Shown here piece after piece: positions 53,455 through 64,000 of a DNA stretch of 64,000 nt (positions within the stretch are counted from its first letter, which is position 1; every line of letters starts with the position of its first letter). The stretch comes from Macrolepiota albuminosa. Its lineage: Eukaryota; Basidiomycota; Agaricomycetes; Agaricales; Agaricaceae. The stretch spans positions 707,791 through 771,790 of the forward strand of contig JAMWFC010000073.1 of assembly GCA_027475525.1 (NCBI GenBank), read 5' to 3'. The notes beneath the pieces are model-generated. The model searched no databases. It was given only the letters and a program-made list of their open reading frames with translations, and was not told the DNA's origin. The position numbers and the translations under genes are program-made.

Positions 53455-53880
53455 TCAAATTAGTGTATTGTAGTTCATCCCGTTGGTGTATGAGGAACGC
53501 GTCGTATTTTCCGTAGAGGTTTGTGCAGAAATGTTTCGTTTTGACTCGCGCAAATCCATAGACCAATCAGACTGACGTTCTTTCTGTACTGTATTACTTG
53601 ATATACTTTTTTTACCCATCGGAGTGTTATAGCCCGGAATGAGTAATAAGTACCAAGTCGATATACAGCGATGGTATTCGCTTCCATCAGGTGTCCATTG
53701 AGCAAGTACATGGCAACATAGCATACTAGTACCAGTACAACCAAGCGGGGGTGGGAATGCATTTTCTAGAGCGTACAATAGCATTTCGTAAGAGGAAGCC
53801 AGATGTAACATAGCCAGTATAAGAAACCATCGAAAGGAACCAACAGACTGAAAGACATAGAAAGGTGGAGAGCACATCAT
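53455..53880 (-). CDS. Hypothetical 141-residue ORF with hydrophobic N-terminus
   Basis: From ATG 53880 the frame encodes a hydrophobic stretch near residues 12-35 (GSFRWFLILAMLHLASSY) that could be a signal or membrane anchor, a Cys-containing middle (GCTGTSMLCCHVLAQWTPDG) and a polar Ser/Thr/Asn-rich tail. A second frame over the same bases (53475-53762) also starts with a hydrophobic stretch, so the correct one is uncertain. No relative is known to me. Confidence 0.3.
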   Translation of the reverse strand: MMCSPPFYVFQSVGSFRWFLILAMLHLASSYEMLLYALENAFPPPLGCTGTSMLCCHVLAQWTPDGSEYHRCISTWYLLLIPGYNTPMGKKSISSNTVQKERQSDWSMDLRESKRNISAQTSTENTTRSSYTNGMNYNTLI

Positions 53881-54840
53881 GGGAGAAGAGGTGAAGGATT
53901 ACGTGTGTACTTTAATATATAAAAAACAAAATAGTAATACATATCATCAAATAGACACGTATCATAAGTCGTTTCAACATACCATAAATTCGTACCTTTT
54001 GTTTTTAAATAAACAATTGTGTTTCTTACTTTTACAAGTAGAAACCGGGTTTGCTTGTTGGCTAGCCTTGTACAAAGTGGCATGACAACGAGTAAATGTA
54101 TATATGTGTGTTTGCTATGTACTATCCGAACAGTCATTCCACCGAATCATTATGTAATACAAAGTCATGTTTACGAATTTGGTATTTAATTTTACTAATC
54201 ATTCCTTTTATAATTTAATATGCATTTAAAACAATGACAAAATAAATAAACAAATATAATTAAACCGATCATCCCACCGAACGCTTACATAATATACCAT
54301 CACGTTAAAAATTTCACGGTCATGAAATTGGCCAGGTTACATACGGTGGACATAACGTGCCCAAACTCATGATTACTAACTAACACACCATGTTTAATAC
54401 ATGTGAATACATGCATAAATAAGTAATTAAGTAAATAAATATATAAGTAAATCGATTGTCCCACCAAACGCTTATATAACATGCACCTTTGTTCACTTAA
54501 TAGGTATACCGAGGATCATCTTTACAGACTACGTAGTCCTTGTTTAGCTGTCGTAGATGAAAATACATTATATTTTAGTTTAAATCAGATTAAATTGTAT
54601 TATCTATGGGCACATTTAACATATATTATGTCAGTGTTTGGGTGTACGACCGGTTTGAAGATCATATGACCTCACAGCGTCCAAATTCACGTTAACTGTC
54701 CTGATTTTGCAAGGGGGTCGTTTGAACAATATCACTTCTAGCGTAGGTGGATGGCTTCGTAGTAATATAGTAATACGACCTATATCCTTAAATACACAGA
54801 CTTGATTCAAACTAAACAACTCCCCATCGGTAATATACGA
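53881..54840. other. AT-rich region with three dispersed direct repeats
   Basis: A motif of the form CCACC(G/A)AAxxxTTATxTAA recurs at about 54138, 54274 and 54461, all in the same orientation, spaced 135-190 bp apart. No convincing gene. This is downstream of the Helitron protein and may hold its 3' end. Confidence 0.5.
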
Positions 54841-55965
54841 TTACGCCACTCTGACGTATAACACTATTGTTGCTTTACTACCTCTGCAGACTTGTATATC
54901 CAACGTATCCAGGCTGCCTTCTTCGACAATCAACCTTCTACCAGTAATTAAACCGTCATGGAACCACACCCTCAAAGACAAATCCACGTATCAACAAGTA
55001 AAATGACTGTTTGCAAAATATATGATACCTTTTAGGATATATCGTCTGTCTCCCGACCCATAAACCGGCACGTCGACGTATCTATTAATTGCGATGTCGA
55101 TCGACGCCACATCAAAAGACAGTATTGGTGCCGTGTATACTGTTCTCATTATTCTAACTAATTCAGACGTGCATGTTCTGCACCGAGATTCAGTAAGAAA
55201 TTCCATGTTCCTTAAGAAATGTTGTATTGACAGCTGTGAATTATCTAGTATGGCAATCTGACACGAATTTGACGTAACGGCTCTTCTGTTGACTGCATGA
55301 CCGCGTGGACAGTGCATGTATGATGTGTATACATTTTGCTTGTATGTAAGCAACTCTTCGATCACAGCATGAACACTCGTTAGTTCACCATACAAAAAGT
55401 TTCTTGGATTGCAATTGTTCATACAATTTCTCAAATCCTCTCTTGCGTCCTCCAGCGTGATTTTACTTTCGTGTGTTGATAAGAAGTTGCTTTCCATTCT
55501 TCGCATAATTGATGTCCCAAATGATCGGAAAGTCGTCGACCATAGTGACATGTCATCTTGCCACATATTGTACAATATAGTTATTACCGCGTCGTACGCA
55601 CAACTGTTGGCATTCCACTTAGTTCCAACCAGTCCTCCACATCTGTCCAAATTTAATTCCTGTTCACCGCTTATATGATTTTTCGAAATTTTCAAGTTGG
55701 GTGAACCATCATCGCAGTTCCGGTTTATTTTGTTGTGTATTGGTTGAGGATGCACTATGGGCTGAGTGCCCTTAGCTGGAATAAATCTGCTTTTAGGGGA
55801 CTGTGGTAGCTTAATAGGTCTATCTTCACTAGCAACCTGCCATTTGATATCCGGGAATGATGCATCATCGTAAGGGTCCTTGTCACTCCAACGTAAGGCC
55901 GTATGAAGGTTAGGGGGCATGTAACCTTTTTGTTTGCATTGTCTAAATGAATGAATTAGATCAGA
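54841..55965 (-). pseudogene. Helitron 1: C-terminal linker and cysteine-protease (UCH-like) domain
   Basis: It is in the same frame as the helicase C-terminus and follows it after a single TAG (55966-55968): HSFRQCKQKGYMPPNLHTAL is the usual continuation of Helitron helicases. From about 55690 downward a domain starts LVGTKWNANSCAYDAVITIL, with a Cys placed like the nucleophile of ubiquitin C-terminal hydrolases. Near its end GIIYFANSHFTC gives the likely catalytic His, followed by a TGA (54991-54993) and then, still in frame, YVDLSLRVWFHDG and more to the stop at 54841-54843. Without the TGA (possibly from an Arg CGA) the domain would be complete. Its role in Helitrons is unknown; desumoylating or deubiquitinating activity is only inferred. 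Confidence 0.7.
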
Positions 55966-58148
55966 TCATCTAGGTGAATTGACAAAACTTTTAGGGAGCT
56001 GGTTCATATATCTGAGTTTGGTTATTTCATCGAGCAGTTCCAAGTCACAAAATTCCCTGCGCAATGCGCCACTCGCTTTGCCTTGTATTTTGTTAGCATC
56101 AAATCCTTGTATGATGAGCGTTCCTGCAGCAGTAGCACTGCGGGATAGTGCAGTGTGGCTTGGTGCGATTGACACTTGGTTAAGTCTACTGGATTGTAAG
56201 GTCTAGTTTTTCCTTGACTCGTGTAATCCGTCATGGCATAGTTTACCAATACCTCTACCTGTGATCGAGACAAAGACACGCTGTCATTGCTAGGGAGTCT
56301 ACATTTAAGATGCACGCTTGTACGTACAATCGGAACCACATTACCGGGAAGTCCATCAATTTTTACTCTTTGCAGAGGATTGTTGAGTAGTACAAATAAC
56401 GTATCCAGCATAATTTGTCTGGCCAATCCGATGCAACTTTTCCAACCATACACAAAACCTTCCTGTCTGTTGGTGATGCATAATTCTGTAGCCGCATTAT
56501 TCTTGATTATAACAGGCAAGCCTACACACAACGACAGCTTTCCCGTGACTTGAACACTGCAAGATGATGGAGGTTGGTCCCACAACGCACGCTGTATAGT
56601 TGGAGGAAATCTCGTGGTTTCTTTAGAGCGCGTGTAGTTAGATGAATGGGTTTTTGTTGCATCGCCATCTCTGGATGATGGACTATCTTTGCTGTAGAAA
56701 TGCACTAGTTCCTGATGGCTCTTGCTTGCGAATCAAGTACTTTCTATAATATTAATAGCGTCTTTGTCTACGTTTTGTGCAGTGATTATAGAAACGTTTC
56801 TGAACTGTTTATCGGATATAGATGGGCAACTATTAGAGACGGCCAATGATCTGCTCTTAAGAAACTTCACGTCTTCTTTGGTGCATGCTCTATACCTCAT
56901 GTTTTTGAGCACGGTACGCAAAGCTGCATCCTCCATAGACTGAGTTTTCTGCCTCATGTTTTTATGCAATATGACAACGGTCATTACTTGATGCCATACA
57001 GCCTTGCCTATGGCAGACTCCTGATCCTTCAATGTTTTGGTATTTAAACCTACAGTTCTACTATATAACGCCGATCCTTCGTGCCCAGCGACAGGGGGCA
57101 ACTGAGCGAAATCACCTGCAAATACCATGTTCATACCACCGAAAGGAATATCTACTCTACCAGACAGCTGAGCCAGTCTTGCGGAAATCTTATACAAGTC
57201 TCGACACGATAACATAGATACTTCGTCGAAAAATACGTATTCGACACCTAGTAAACGGGTTTTAATTTCAGCGAGTTGTTTCTTCGATACACCAACCATG
57301 TCATTAATGCCGAACATCAAATGATATGTTGAGCCACCTATAAGCAATGCAGCAGTGCCGGTAGGTGCAACCACAGCCAGACGATATGCCTCTCCTCTAG
57401 CTTCAAAATACTTGATGAGGGCTCGGAGCACCTGGGTTTTTCCGGTGCCCCCCATTCCTCCCATATACAATTTAAGTTGCTCAGACATATATGACGTTGC
57501 GTGATTAGCCACAATGCGGAACACTCTTAGCTATTCTTCATTCAGCCCGTAGTCTGAAGATATAATAGCGATAGTAGGTTCCCATTTATCGTCCACATAT
57601 ATCTTCTGAAGATACTTCCTATCTACTATGTCGACATGTCCCGGTAGTTCTGGTACGCTGTCTGGTAACTTACCACTGCATGCAGGTATGCTGGAATTTC
57701 GGCTTTTCAGCACCTCATCCCGCTTTGCTGTAACAACAGCTTTTGAGTAAGAAGAGTTACGTTCTTCATTCATAGGTTCAACGGCGTCGATTTGAGGAAA
57801 CACTTGGTCCATTATAGGATCTCTCCACCCCAGATCTGCCATAGTTGTTGACATTTGCAGCCTATCAGATCTATGTTTTAATTCTTTCTTGCCAAACACA
57901 GCAGATGCTTCTTCATCAACACCTGCGATTATATCGTCCATGTCCTCGAAGTTTTTGGTTTCGTCCCGCTGCATCATGTCAGATAGTTCATCTCTGGTCA
58001 GCGTTGAATTAGTAAGACCTACACCTCCGCTCTTCAGCTGAGCATAAAAGTTGTCGGCCACATCTAAGCATTCATATCGTATGTTCATGTTCTTGAGCAA
58101 TGTGAGTTGACGCTTATTGAAGGATGTATATTCAAAAGCTGAATCTCA
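55966..58148 (-). pseudogene. Helitron 1: PIF1-type helicase domain
   Basis: The same frame as the upstream Rep, broken by TGA at 58146-58148, TAG at 57531-57533 and TGA at 56733-56735. It contains Walker A YMGGMGGTGKTQVL (about 57425-57466), VVAPTGTAALLIGG, Walker B VFFDEVSML, VFAGDFAQLPPV, and later KLSLCVGLPVIIKNNAATEL and TDYTSQGKTR. A frameshift near 56185 moves the last motifs (HTALSRSATAAGTLIIQGF, LRREFCDLELLDEITKLRY) into another frame, ending at TAG 55966-55968. It unwinds DNA during rolling-circle transposition. Three isolated stops and one frameshift in otherwise well-kept sequence indicate recent death. Confidence 0.82.
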
Positions 58149-60436
58149 CATTTCTCCAGTATTTTTAAGGTCATGTCCTGTACGCCAAGGTTTGAAAAGC
58201 GTTAACATGGTTGCACAATAGTACTCTCTATCCCCTTGATCCTTCCTAGGTAAATTTCTGCCTACTAAATTAGGGACACACCTACATAAAGGAGGATACA
58301 CATAAGTACCATGAGTATTGGAAAGCGGATGACGAGTTGAGAATTTAATAACCACCAAACCCTGCATGTTTTTCATTTCACCCAGGGATATGTTGTCATC
58401 ATCGACCAATATATTACATGTTCTGCTAGTCAACTTTACTCTCTTACATCTCGACGACCACTCGTACAAAGTCATTCGCTCCAACTCCGGTCCTCTGAAA
58501 ATATAATCAAATACGGGTGATAGCCCTATCACTCGTCCTCATCTCTTAATTATTGCCAACTTATTGGAAAACTTGTCATGTAACTGGTCAGCAGCATCGT
58601 CTGCCCAAGGATGTCTGGCCTCTCAAACGAAAGTAGGCCAATACAAATTCGAGAAGTTATGGTCAGTATAATGATCAGGATTGCCTAATAGATACATGCA
58701 AACCATTGGCGAACCCATTTCCGTTTTAGCGCTAAGAACATTAGCTATCTTGGTCATTAGCGTGCGGGCTTTCTCTTGACGATCAAGTGGACCGTTCAGT
58801 ATATCTGCATGTTTAGTGAATATCAAAGCAACCGCCTCAAATGCAGTGCATGTTTTGAGAGTGGGCTTCATAACGTATTTAGTGATGTACGACAAAACAG
58901 TCTTGATAGCCGTACCAGAGCGGAGACTCGTTACGTCAGTATTGCATCGAAACAGGTAAGTAAGAGGACTTGTAAATGTATTGAGCCATGGTTCCGTCTT
59001 CCGCATGTTCAAAGCTCCAGTAGTCGGATCAACTTCTGTGTGCGTGTACAATGGACGAGGGAATCTTGCTCTACATTTACCCCATGGGTTATCAAGACAT
59101 CCTTTATGTTCCTTATTTTTTTTCTGTATACCATTTTTGTCCTTAGTGGAAGTACATGTATGTATGTTTGATCGGTACAGCAGATCATCCACCGTATGAC
59201 AAAAGCGATCCCACCATCCTGCTGCATTATCACACGCTGCGCACGATGAGCATTCTTCTTTGCAAGGAATGGACGGCTGTTCCGGAAGCAACCTAGTGGG
59301 ATCCGTATATTCCGGTGCAGCTTTATTCAACGATATATGCTTTTTGACGTCTTCCAGTGCTTCAGTCAAGAAATCGCCTCGATGTACTGATTCTAGATAT
59401 TCTACGATAGCCTTTTGAAAACCCGACAACAGGTCCATGATTTTTTCCCTGACTTCATCCAGAGTTAACACTCCCCGAATCCACAAAAGCATGTGTAAAT
59501 GGAGGGTAAGCCTACCTTGTTGCTCCACAGTACCGTAGTATGCCGAAGTATGCCCATACAATCCTGGGTTATCTGAGTTGGTTCCTAATACGTGGATTAT
59601 GAATGTGTTTATCATAAAATGAAAGAAACGTGCGCCGGCAACAGGATTCTTGGATATAAGATGGTAAGCATTGTCCGAAGTATAGGGCACAGACGGTGTG
59701 AAGGACATCTTGCTATCTGCATAATAAAGACATATAGGGTGTTTTACATTGGCAGGCGATAAGGTGATATACCGAGAAGGAGCACCTTTGCTTATGACAA
59801 GGGACCATACCTCATTCTGCATGTGTTTTTTGAAAACAGCAGACCCTTTGACACCACCAGAAATTACATCCAAGTCATCTATTACACGGAAACAAGTTTT
59901 TTCATCCTCTGTAACTGGCTTCACTATATCTCCAGCTGCCATTCTTTGTGAAAGGTCAGAAAAGACTTTTGGATTGACAGTTGTAAGAGGGTCAGATATG
60001 TCGTTAAAGTTTGCACGTTCTGTTGCTAGATAGCCTCCACTAGTAGCAGCCTTTACCTGTTCATGGCTGAAAGCAGCGAACAGGAATCCAGTATCTGTTT
60101 GAAAGCGTTTATCATGATACATAAGCAAGTTGGCTTTATGAGCGCGCACTGATACACCACACTTGTTACCGCCTATGCCACCCAGACCATAGGGGAACAG
60201 CCAAGGAAACATTTGCGGATACAAATCCAGATTGCCGAATGTACTCTTGGGGTATGTAGAATGACCAATACGCAGAGCCTTTCCGTTAGACATCCAATGT
60301 TGCAGTGCAAGGCCTTTAAGTTCATCCGTAGTCTTGGCTGATAAAGCATCACCTGTGAGGCCATGGACAACAAAGGGGCAATCGCCCGCGTTGACACCAG
60401 TGTAGTACTTGGTAGAAGTATTACTTGATAGTTCTG
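58149..60436 (-). pseudogene. Helitron 1: Rep (HUH endonuclease) domain
   Basis: One long open piece, 58623-60293, continues upstream in frame to the repeat F junction near 60436 (CPFVVHGLTGDAL, ALQHWMSNGKALRIGHS). Motifs are YPQMFPWLFPYGLGGIGG, SRYITLSPANVKHPICLYY, ARFFHFMINTFIIHVLG, the HUH metal site RLTLHLHMLLW (about 59480-59512), a Cys-rich patch (CKEECSSCAACDNAAGWW) and the catalytic tyrosine motif LSYITKYVMKP (about 58866-58898). Stops at 58623-58625 and 58539-58541 (both TGA) interrupt the link to the helicase. HUH and Tyr residues are intact. It nicks and joins DNA strands at Helitron ends. Confidence 0.85.
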
Positions 60437-61291
60437 GGGCTTGCTAGTGTAGAATATGACCTTGAATTCACACTGACTTTGACGACTAAAAAGGATAATT
60501 ATAATATTGAATGTGTTTAATAATTTTGCAAAACGCCGAGGATTTGAGAAATTATAATATTGACTTGATATAATAATATTCCCACGAGTCGAGGTTTCTT
60601 AACAAACTCTGGCCTAAGCGATTCACTCCCTGGGAATCACCGAGCCTTTGCCTATCAATTGCCTGTCTATTCTCTACTAAACTTGGGCTATTTATACTGT
60701 TTTTCTAGTGCACAGACCACTATCTACATATGACTCTTTGTCGGAAACTCTCCAACTTCCAGAATGTATTTGATAGTCCAATTTCCCTTTTGGGAGGCCT
60801 GTTTCACTGCCACCCGTTCCACCATTCAACTTCTTGTTCCGCTCTCCTTCTGGGTGTTTCTGATTGCCACTTCTCCATTTGCTTGAGCTCCATTTAGCCT
60901 GATCTAATTCATAGATCTTTCTTTTCTCTTTTAGCGCCTCCCTGCATCCCCTCCTTGTTGTCAAATCGAACATTGACTGATTTGACGATGAAATGGATAA
61001 TTATAATATTGAATCAATATAATAATTATCCAATTTCATCCTGTTTTGTCCATTGCCAACTTCCATGCTTTTCCTCTCCATGACAGTGGTTAGACTATTG
61101 TTAAGCTGATAGTTTGAGCCGGTCCCTGCCTGTTGTTCTGTACTTTTCTGTGTATTTGTTGGGATATTTTTGGAGATAGATATTTGTTGAGACTGCTACC
61201 AGGAGGCTTACAGTTTTCAGCCTATAATTAAATGTTTATTTTGACTTCTGATGCATGTTTTGTCCCTGACTGCTGGTACAGCGTCGTATTA
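60435..61291 (-). repeat. Repeat F, copy 2, inserted in Helitron 1
   Basis: It matches 31513-32303, orientation as that copy read on the plus strand (strand here is nominal). It splits the Helitron N-terminal region between VHEDNKDTG (right) and the CPFVVHG segment (left). It contains an extra AT-rich palindrome (60986-61038) with long arms (GATGAAATGGATAATTATA and its complement) that is absent from copy 1. More CpG is kept here than in copy 1. No clear target duplication. Confidence 0.6.
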
Positions 61292-63057
61292 CCAGTGTCC
61301 TTATTATCTTCATGTACTGGTGGGTCTATTGTACCAGCCTCTTCAGCGCTTTGGCGATGAACAACGGACACAGGAGGAACATCTTCAGGATATCCCTCTA
61401 AGTTGCTGTACAATATTTCCAGATTGCTATATGAAGAATGGTTAAGTTTGAGCCATTCTAACGCACGCTGAACATTTCATCTGCTCACAAGCAGAGGTAG
61501 CCTCTGTAGCTCCTTAGCAGATGGCTTGCAAGGACCAGAAAATAAAATTGCAATCACATCATTGAGGTTGGCTACAGGAGGTGGAAGGACTTGATATACC
61601 TTCTGAATAGGTGACTCAAAAGCAATAAGATGCGCCTTCATCTTGCTCAGACTGGAGGCTGAAACATGAGCATAACACAAGGACTTTCTTACCCTAGCAA
61701 CTAATATCTGTTCAATTCAATTAAGGCGTTTTAACAAATCAGGTATAGGGCCAATCCAAAAGCCATTGGCTAGCGCGTTTTTTGGAACGAGCCCATTGAA
61801 CAATTGCTGTCTGCACAATCAACAAACGTGTTTACATGAGTGATCAATTACCGGTCCTCTCAGCTCCCTAACACGATCCGTATCAGATAATCATTCTATT
61901 TTGATGACTCCTGGAACGCAGAGGACGTCTAAATAACCTTTCATACTCTTGAGAGGATTCATATCGGCTACAGGATGTAGGAGACCACACACCGCACAAC
62001 CTGCTTCCTCCACGTATCTCTGTCCTGTGCCAGAACAAAAATTTCCTACAATGTCCATGGTTTGCGACTTACTAAGCGGATGTGGTGGAAATACTACACT
62101 TTCATCTGGATCCGGATATTCTTGTTCGAGAGGTATGGCGATGCTTTGTTCAATGCATGTGGATTTACGGGTATGTCTACGAGTACCGTGACAACAAGGA
62201 TATGAGGATCTTCTCTGTTTACGTGTGCGACGGGCAATTGCCCACCGTGCTGCGTCTCTGGTTTGTTTATCTGGTTCAGACCATAACACCATAGTGTTGA
62301 TGACGCACAATGGGCAACTGTGACCATCAAACTTCAAGGGTAATTCTTCCTTCAGTATAGAACTACTCATACTGATGCCGTGCATGCGGGCAACCAGACA
62401 GATATTTTTTATAGACAAGTGATTGATTAACTCTCGTACAGGTATTTGCGCATTCACAAAGCCTTTCATCACAGGATATGATGCGAGACCGCTGGCATCT
62501 ACATGATTAACATATTTGAACACCTGCCCTACCAGGACGTGATCGTGACCAGCAGACACATACGGACTAACTGCCTCTACAAGAAATGAATAGAACTTGT
62601 CACCACCAAAGTGAAGGACACAACTCAATATGTATTTCTTCAAGTAGTGGAGTGTACGAACATGGTTTTGTAAGACGATCAATGGACGGAGTACATTATA
62701 TGTGTAGAGACAACTTGCACGCTCCATAGTAAATATTACGTGCCTGAGTGCGAGTACATAAACAAAGGACGGCCAGCCATCAGGAAGATCAACATCCTCT
62801 TCAATTAAACGTGCAATTACTGCAGCATCACACAAGCCGAATTTTACAGCAAGTTGAAATATACTGGTGCCGGACACACAGTCCCTCAAGGAAATCGCAA
62901 AATCGTGCCGTAGAATATGTCCTCTGGTTGATAGAACTCGTAAAACACAACACGTCCTCGCAGTGTGCATACTGGTCCAAAATCGGCAAACATGTACCCA
63001 AGGATATAGCAAATTGTATAGGTCAATGTAACTATGAGGAGACTGTTGATTGTACAT
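61292..63057 (-). pseudogene. Helitron 1: N-terminal region with zinc finger
   Basis: The open part 61891-63057 (388 codons) ends with the motif block typical of basidiomycete Helitrons (EEAGCAVCGLLHPVADMNPL, then VLCVPGVIKIE). Before it are a Cys-pair segment (GHSCPLCVINTM) and a helical stretch (LSIKNICLVARMHGISMSSS) that may bind DNA. Downstream pieces continue the polyprotein: NALANGFWIGPIPDLLKRLN, a stop, ILVARVRKSLCYAHVSAS, KMKAHLIAFESPIQKVYQ, FSGPCKPSAKELQRLPLLVS, a stop and LEGYPEDVPPVSVVH up to repeat F. About residues 20-60 an alternative frame (FYEFYQPEDIFYGTILRF) looks equally protein-like, so a frameshift or intron is possible there. Confidence 0.75.
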
Positions 63058-63384
63058 TCGGCCATCCAGATAAACAAATCACTGTTTAATTGATGCAATG
63101 TCTAGTTCAATACACAAACACTGTGAAAGATGTCGGAATGCGTATAGACGCAAACACATGTAACGTGAAAAGGCAACATGAGAGTGGTGCTGATTTACCT
63201 CAGCATAATCACATCGGTTGATATGGTGGTTGCATAACCCTATAAGAGGTGCAGAACCACCATGATTGAGTTGCATGCATGATACATTGCGTTCTGAATG
63301 CATGCAGGTTGCATTTGAAATGTTGTGTACCACATAGTCTGGTTCAACAGGCTTTACATCGTGTAAAGAAGGTCTGGTTTGCAT
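63058..63384 (-). pseudogene. Helitron 1: likely 5' exon
   Basis: A frame from ATG 63384 (SERNVSCMQLNHGGSAPLIG, LCNHHINRCDYAE) reaches a GTAAAT donor near 63201, and a CACAG acceptor near 63124 would join it to the main frame. One TGA (63079-63081) then lies before FVYLDGRMYNQQ. This could be the true start of the Helitron protein, but the model rests on splice signals only. Confidence 0.4.
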
Positions 63385-64000
63385 TCAGTTTAATATGTAG
63401 GTGAACCATCGATTAATAGGGTGTAACTGACCCAATATTATACGCATTTGCAGATACAACAAGGATGTATAATTTGCACATGACGAGCAGATAGACACTA
63501 GCCCATCGCTCGACAAAAAAGGTGATGAGTCGCATACTAATAACTTGAAAGGTGGTATTTGTTATACAAGCGTCAAGACAGACAACCCTTCGGTAAGACC
63601 CGTAATTCATTGTTACATAATCACTTGTATATACGACCGCTGAGTATACAATTCATATTACTTCAACGTATTAGCAAAACACACGCATATTCATTGTTAC
63701 ATAATCACTCGTATATACGACCGCTGAGTATACGATTCATATTACTTCAACGTATATTAGCAAAACACACACATATTCACATTAATATACAGATACAATT
63801 TTTTTATTATTATTATTGATACGCAAACCATCAAGCACAACAGATGACAATAATATGGGTCAGGGGTCGGATAATGTAATTCGGGGACGGACTACACCGA
63901 ATAATTGATTAACCACCTGATAATACGGACGTGTTCCGATTATAAATACATACCTTGGCAATGAGTGTGTTCTGATGCAGTTGAAGACGGACGATCCCAT
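63385..64000. repeat. Region with an imperfect 84-bp tandem repeat (63608-63778)
   Basis: Two copies of an 84-bp unit (63608-63691 and 63692-63778) differ at a few positions and by a small insertion (TATTAG against TATATTAG), so this is a real duplication. The rest is AT-rich with no gene recognised. The Helitron 5' TC end should lie here or beyond the window. Confidence 0.6.

Noticed and set aside
54100..54500. CRISPR-like array from spaced repeats
   Set aside because: The three repeats are imperfect and irregularly spaced, with no array structure, and the genome is eukaryotic.
60435..61291. 5-bp target duplication for repeat F
   Set aside because: Flanks CTGGGG and CCAGTG do not give a matching direct repeat, so the mechanism of insertion stays open.
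63608..63778. 84-bp tandem repeat as another assembly overlap
   Set aside because: The unit is not 77 bp and the copies differ at several positions, so it is a genuine, diverged duplication.
1..64000. tRNA and rRNA genes
   Set aside because: No cloverleaf with A/B box signals or conserved rRNA segment was recognised by eye on either strand. A covariance-model scan would be needed to exclude short ones.

Overview
The window looks like transposon-rich, probably heterochromatic nuclear DNA from a basidiomycete fungus, most likely one of the Agaricomycetes. This rests on Ty3/gypsy chromoviruses with chromodomains, a Helitron whose Rep-helicase is fused to a cysteine-protease domain, a short (42 nt) GT-AG intron, and remnants of two eukaryotic housekeeping genes (FGAM synthase and CCR4). 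No tRNA, rRNA or clearly intact single-copy host gene was found. Almost everything is transposon, and most of it is broken.

Layout. 1-9026 is a nested stack: the 5' part of a gypsy element (B, minus strand, gag running off the left edge) sits inside the gag of a truncated gypsy copy (A'), which itself sits inside the pol of a third gypsy element (C, plus strand). C ends with a decayed extra ORF (ORF3) and its 3' LTR. 9027-13400 is an island of host-gene debris: a CCR4 fragment, a broken PD-(D/E)XK-like gene and an FGAM synthase pseudogene, mixed with LTR-like pieces and hairpins. 13400-20001 holds a gag-protease remnant of gypsy element D and a Copia element on the minus strand. 20002-40748 is a CpG-poor graveyard: an ORF3 relic (C3), a full-length but dead gypsy pol (B3), gag/LTR relics (B2), another ORF3 relic (C2), repeat F, two tail-to-tail gag-plus-LTR elements (G1, G2), a dead Helitron helicase and a piece of D. 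41594-52611 is the prize: a structurally complete gypsy element A (11,018 bp) with two apparently identical 191-bp LTRs, a perfect 5-bp target duplication, intact gag-protease, intact pol and a third intact ORF of 897 codons. 52612-64000 holds small unidentified ORFs and a large minus-strand Helitron broken by point stops, one frameshift and an insertion of repeat F.

How the genes work together. Element A carries everything for retrotransposition: gag with a zinc knuckle and retropepsin, then RT, RNase H, DDx35E integrase and chromodomain. Gag-protease and pol lie in one continuous reading frame split by a single UGA followed by CUAG, which suggests stop-codon readthrough. ORF3 lies where retroviruses keep env, but shows no signal peptide or membrane segment. 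It has a basic Arg/Ser/Pro-rich part and a conserved C-terminal domain that recurs in family C, which has different LTRs. That makes it the best candidate for an undescribed system here.

Caution. Four tandem duplications with a period of exactly 77 bp, in unrelated sequences, look like k-mer overlaps left by an assembler. Some junctions between relics, especially those at a shared ~70-bp piece of the D LTR, may be assembly joins rather than biology.
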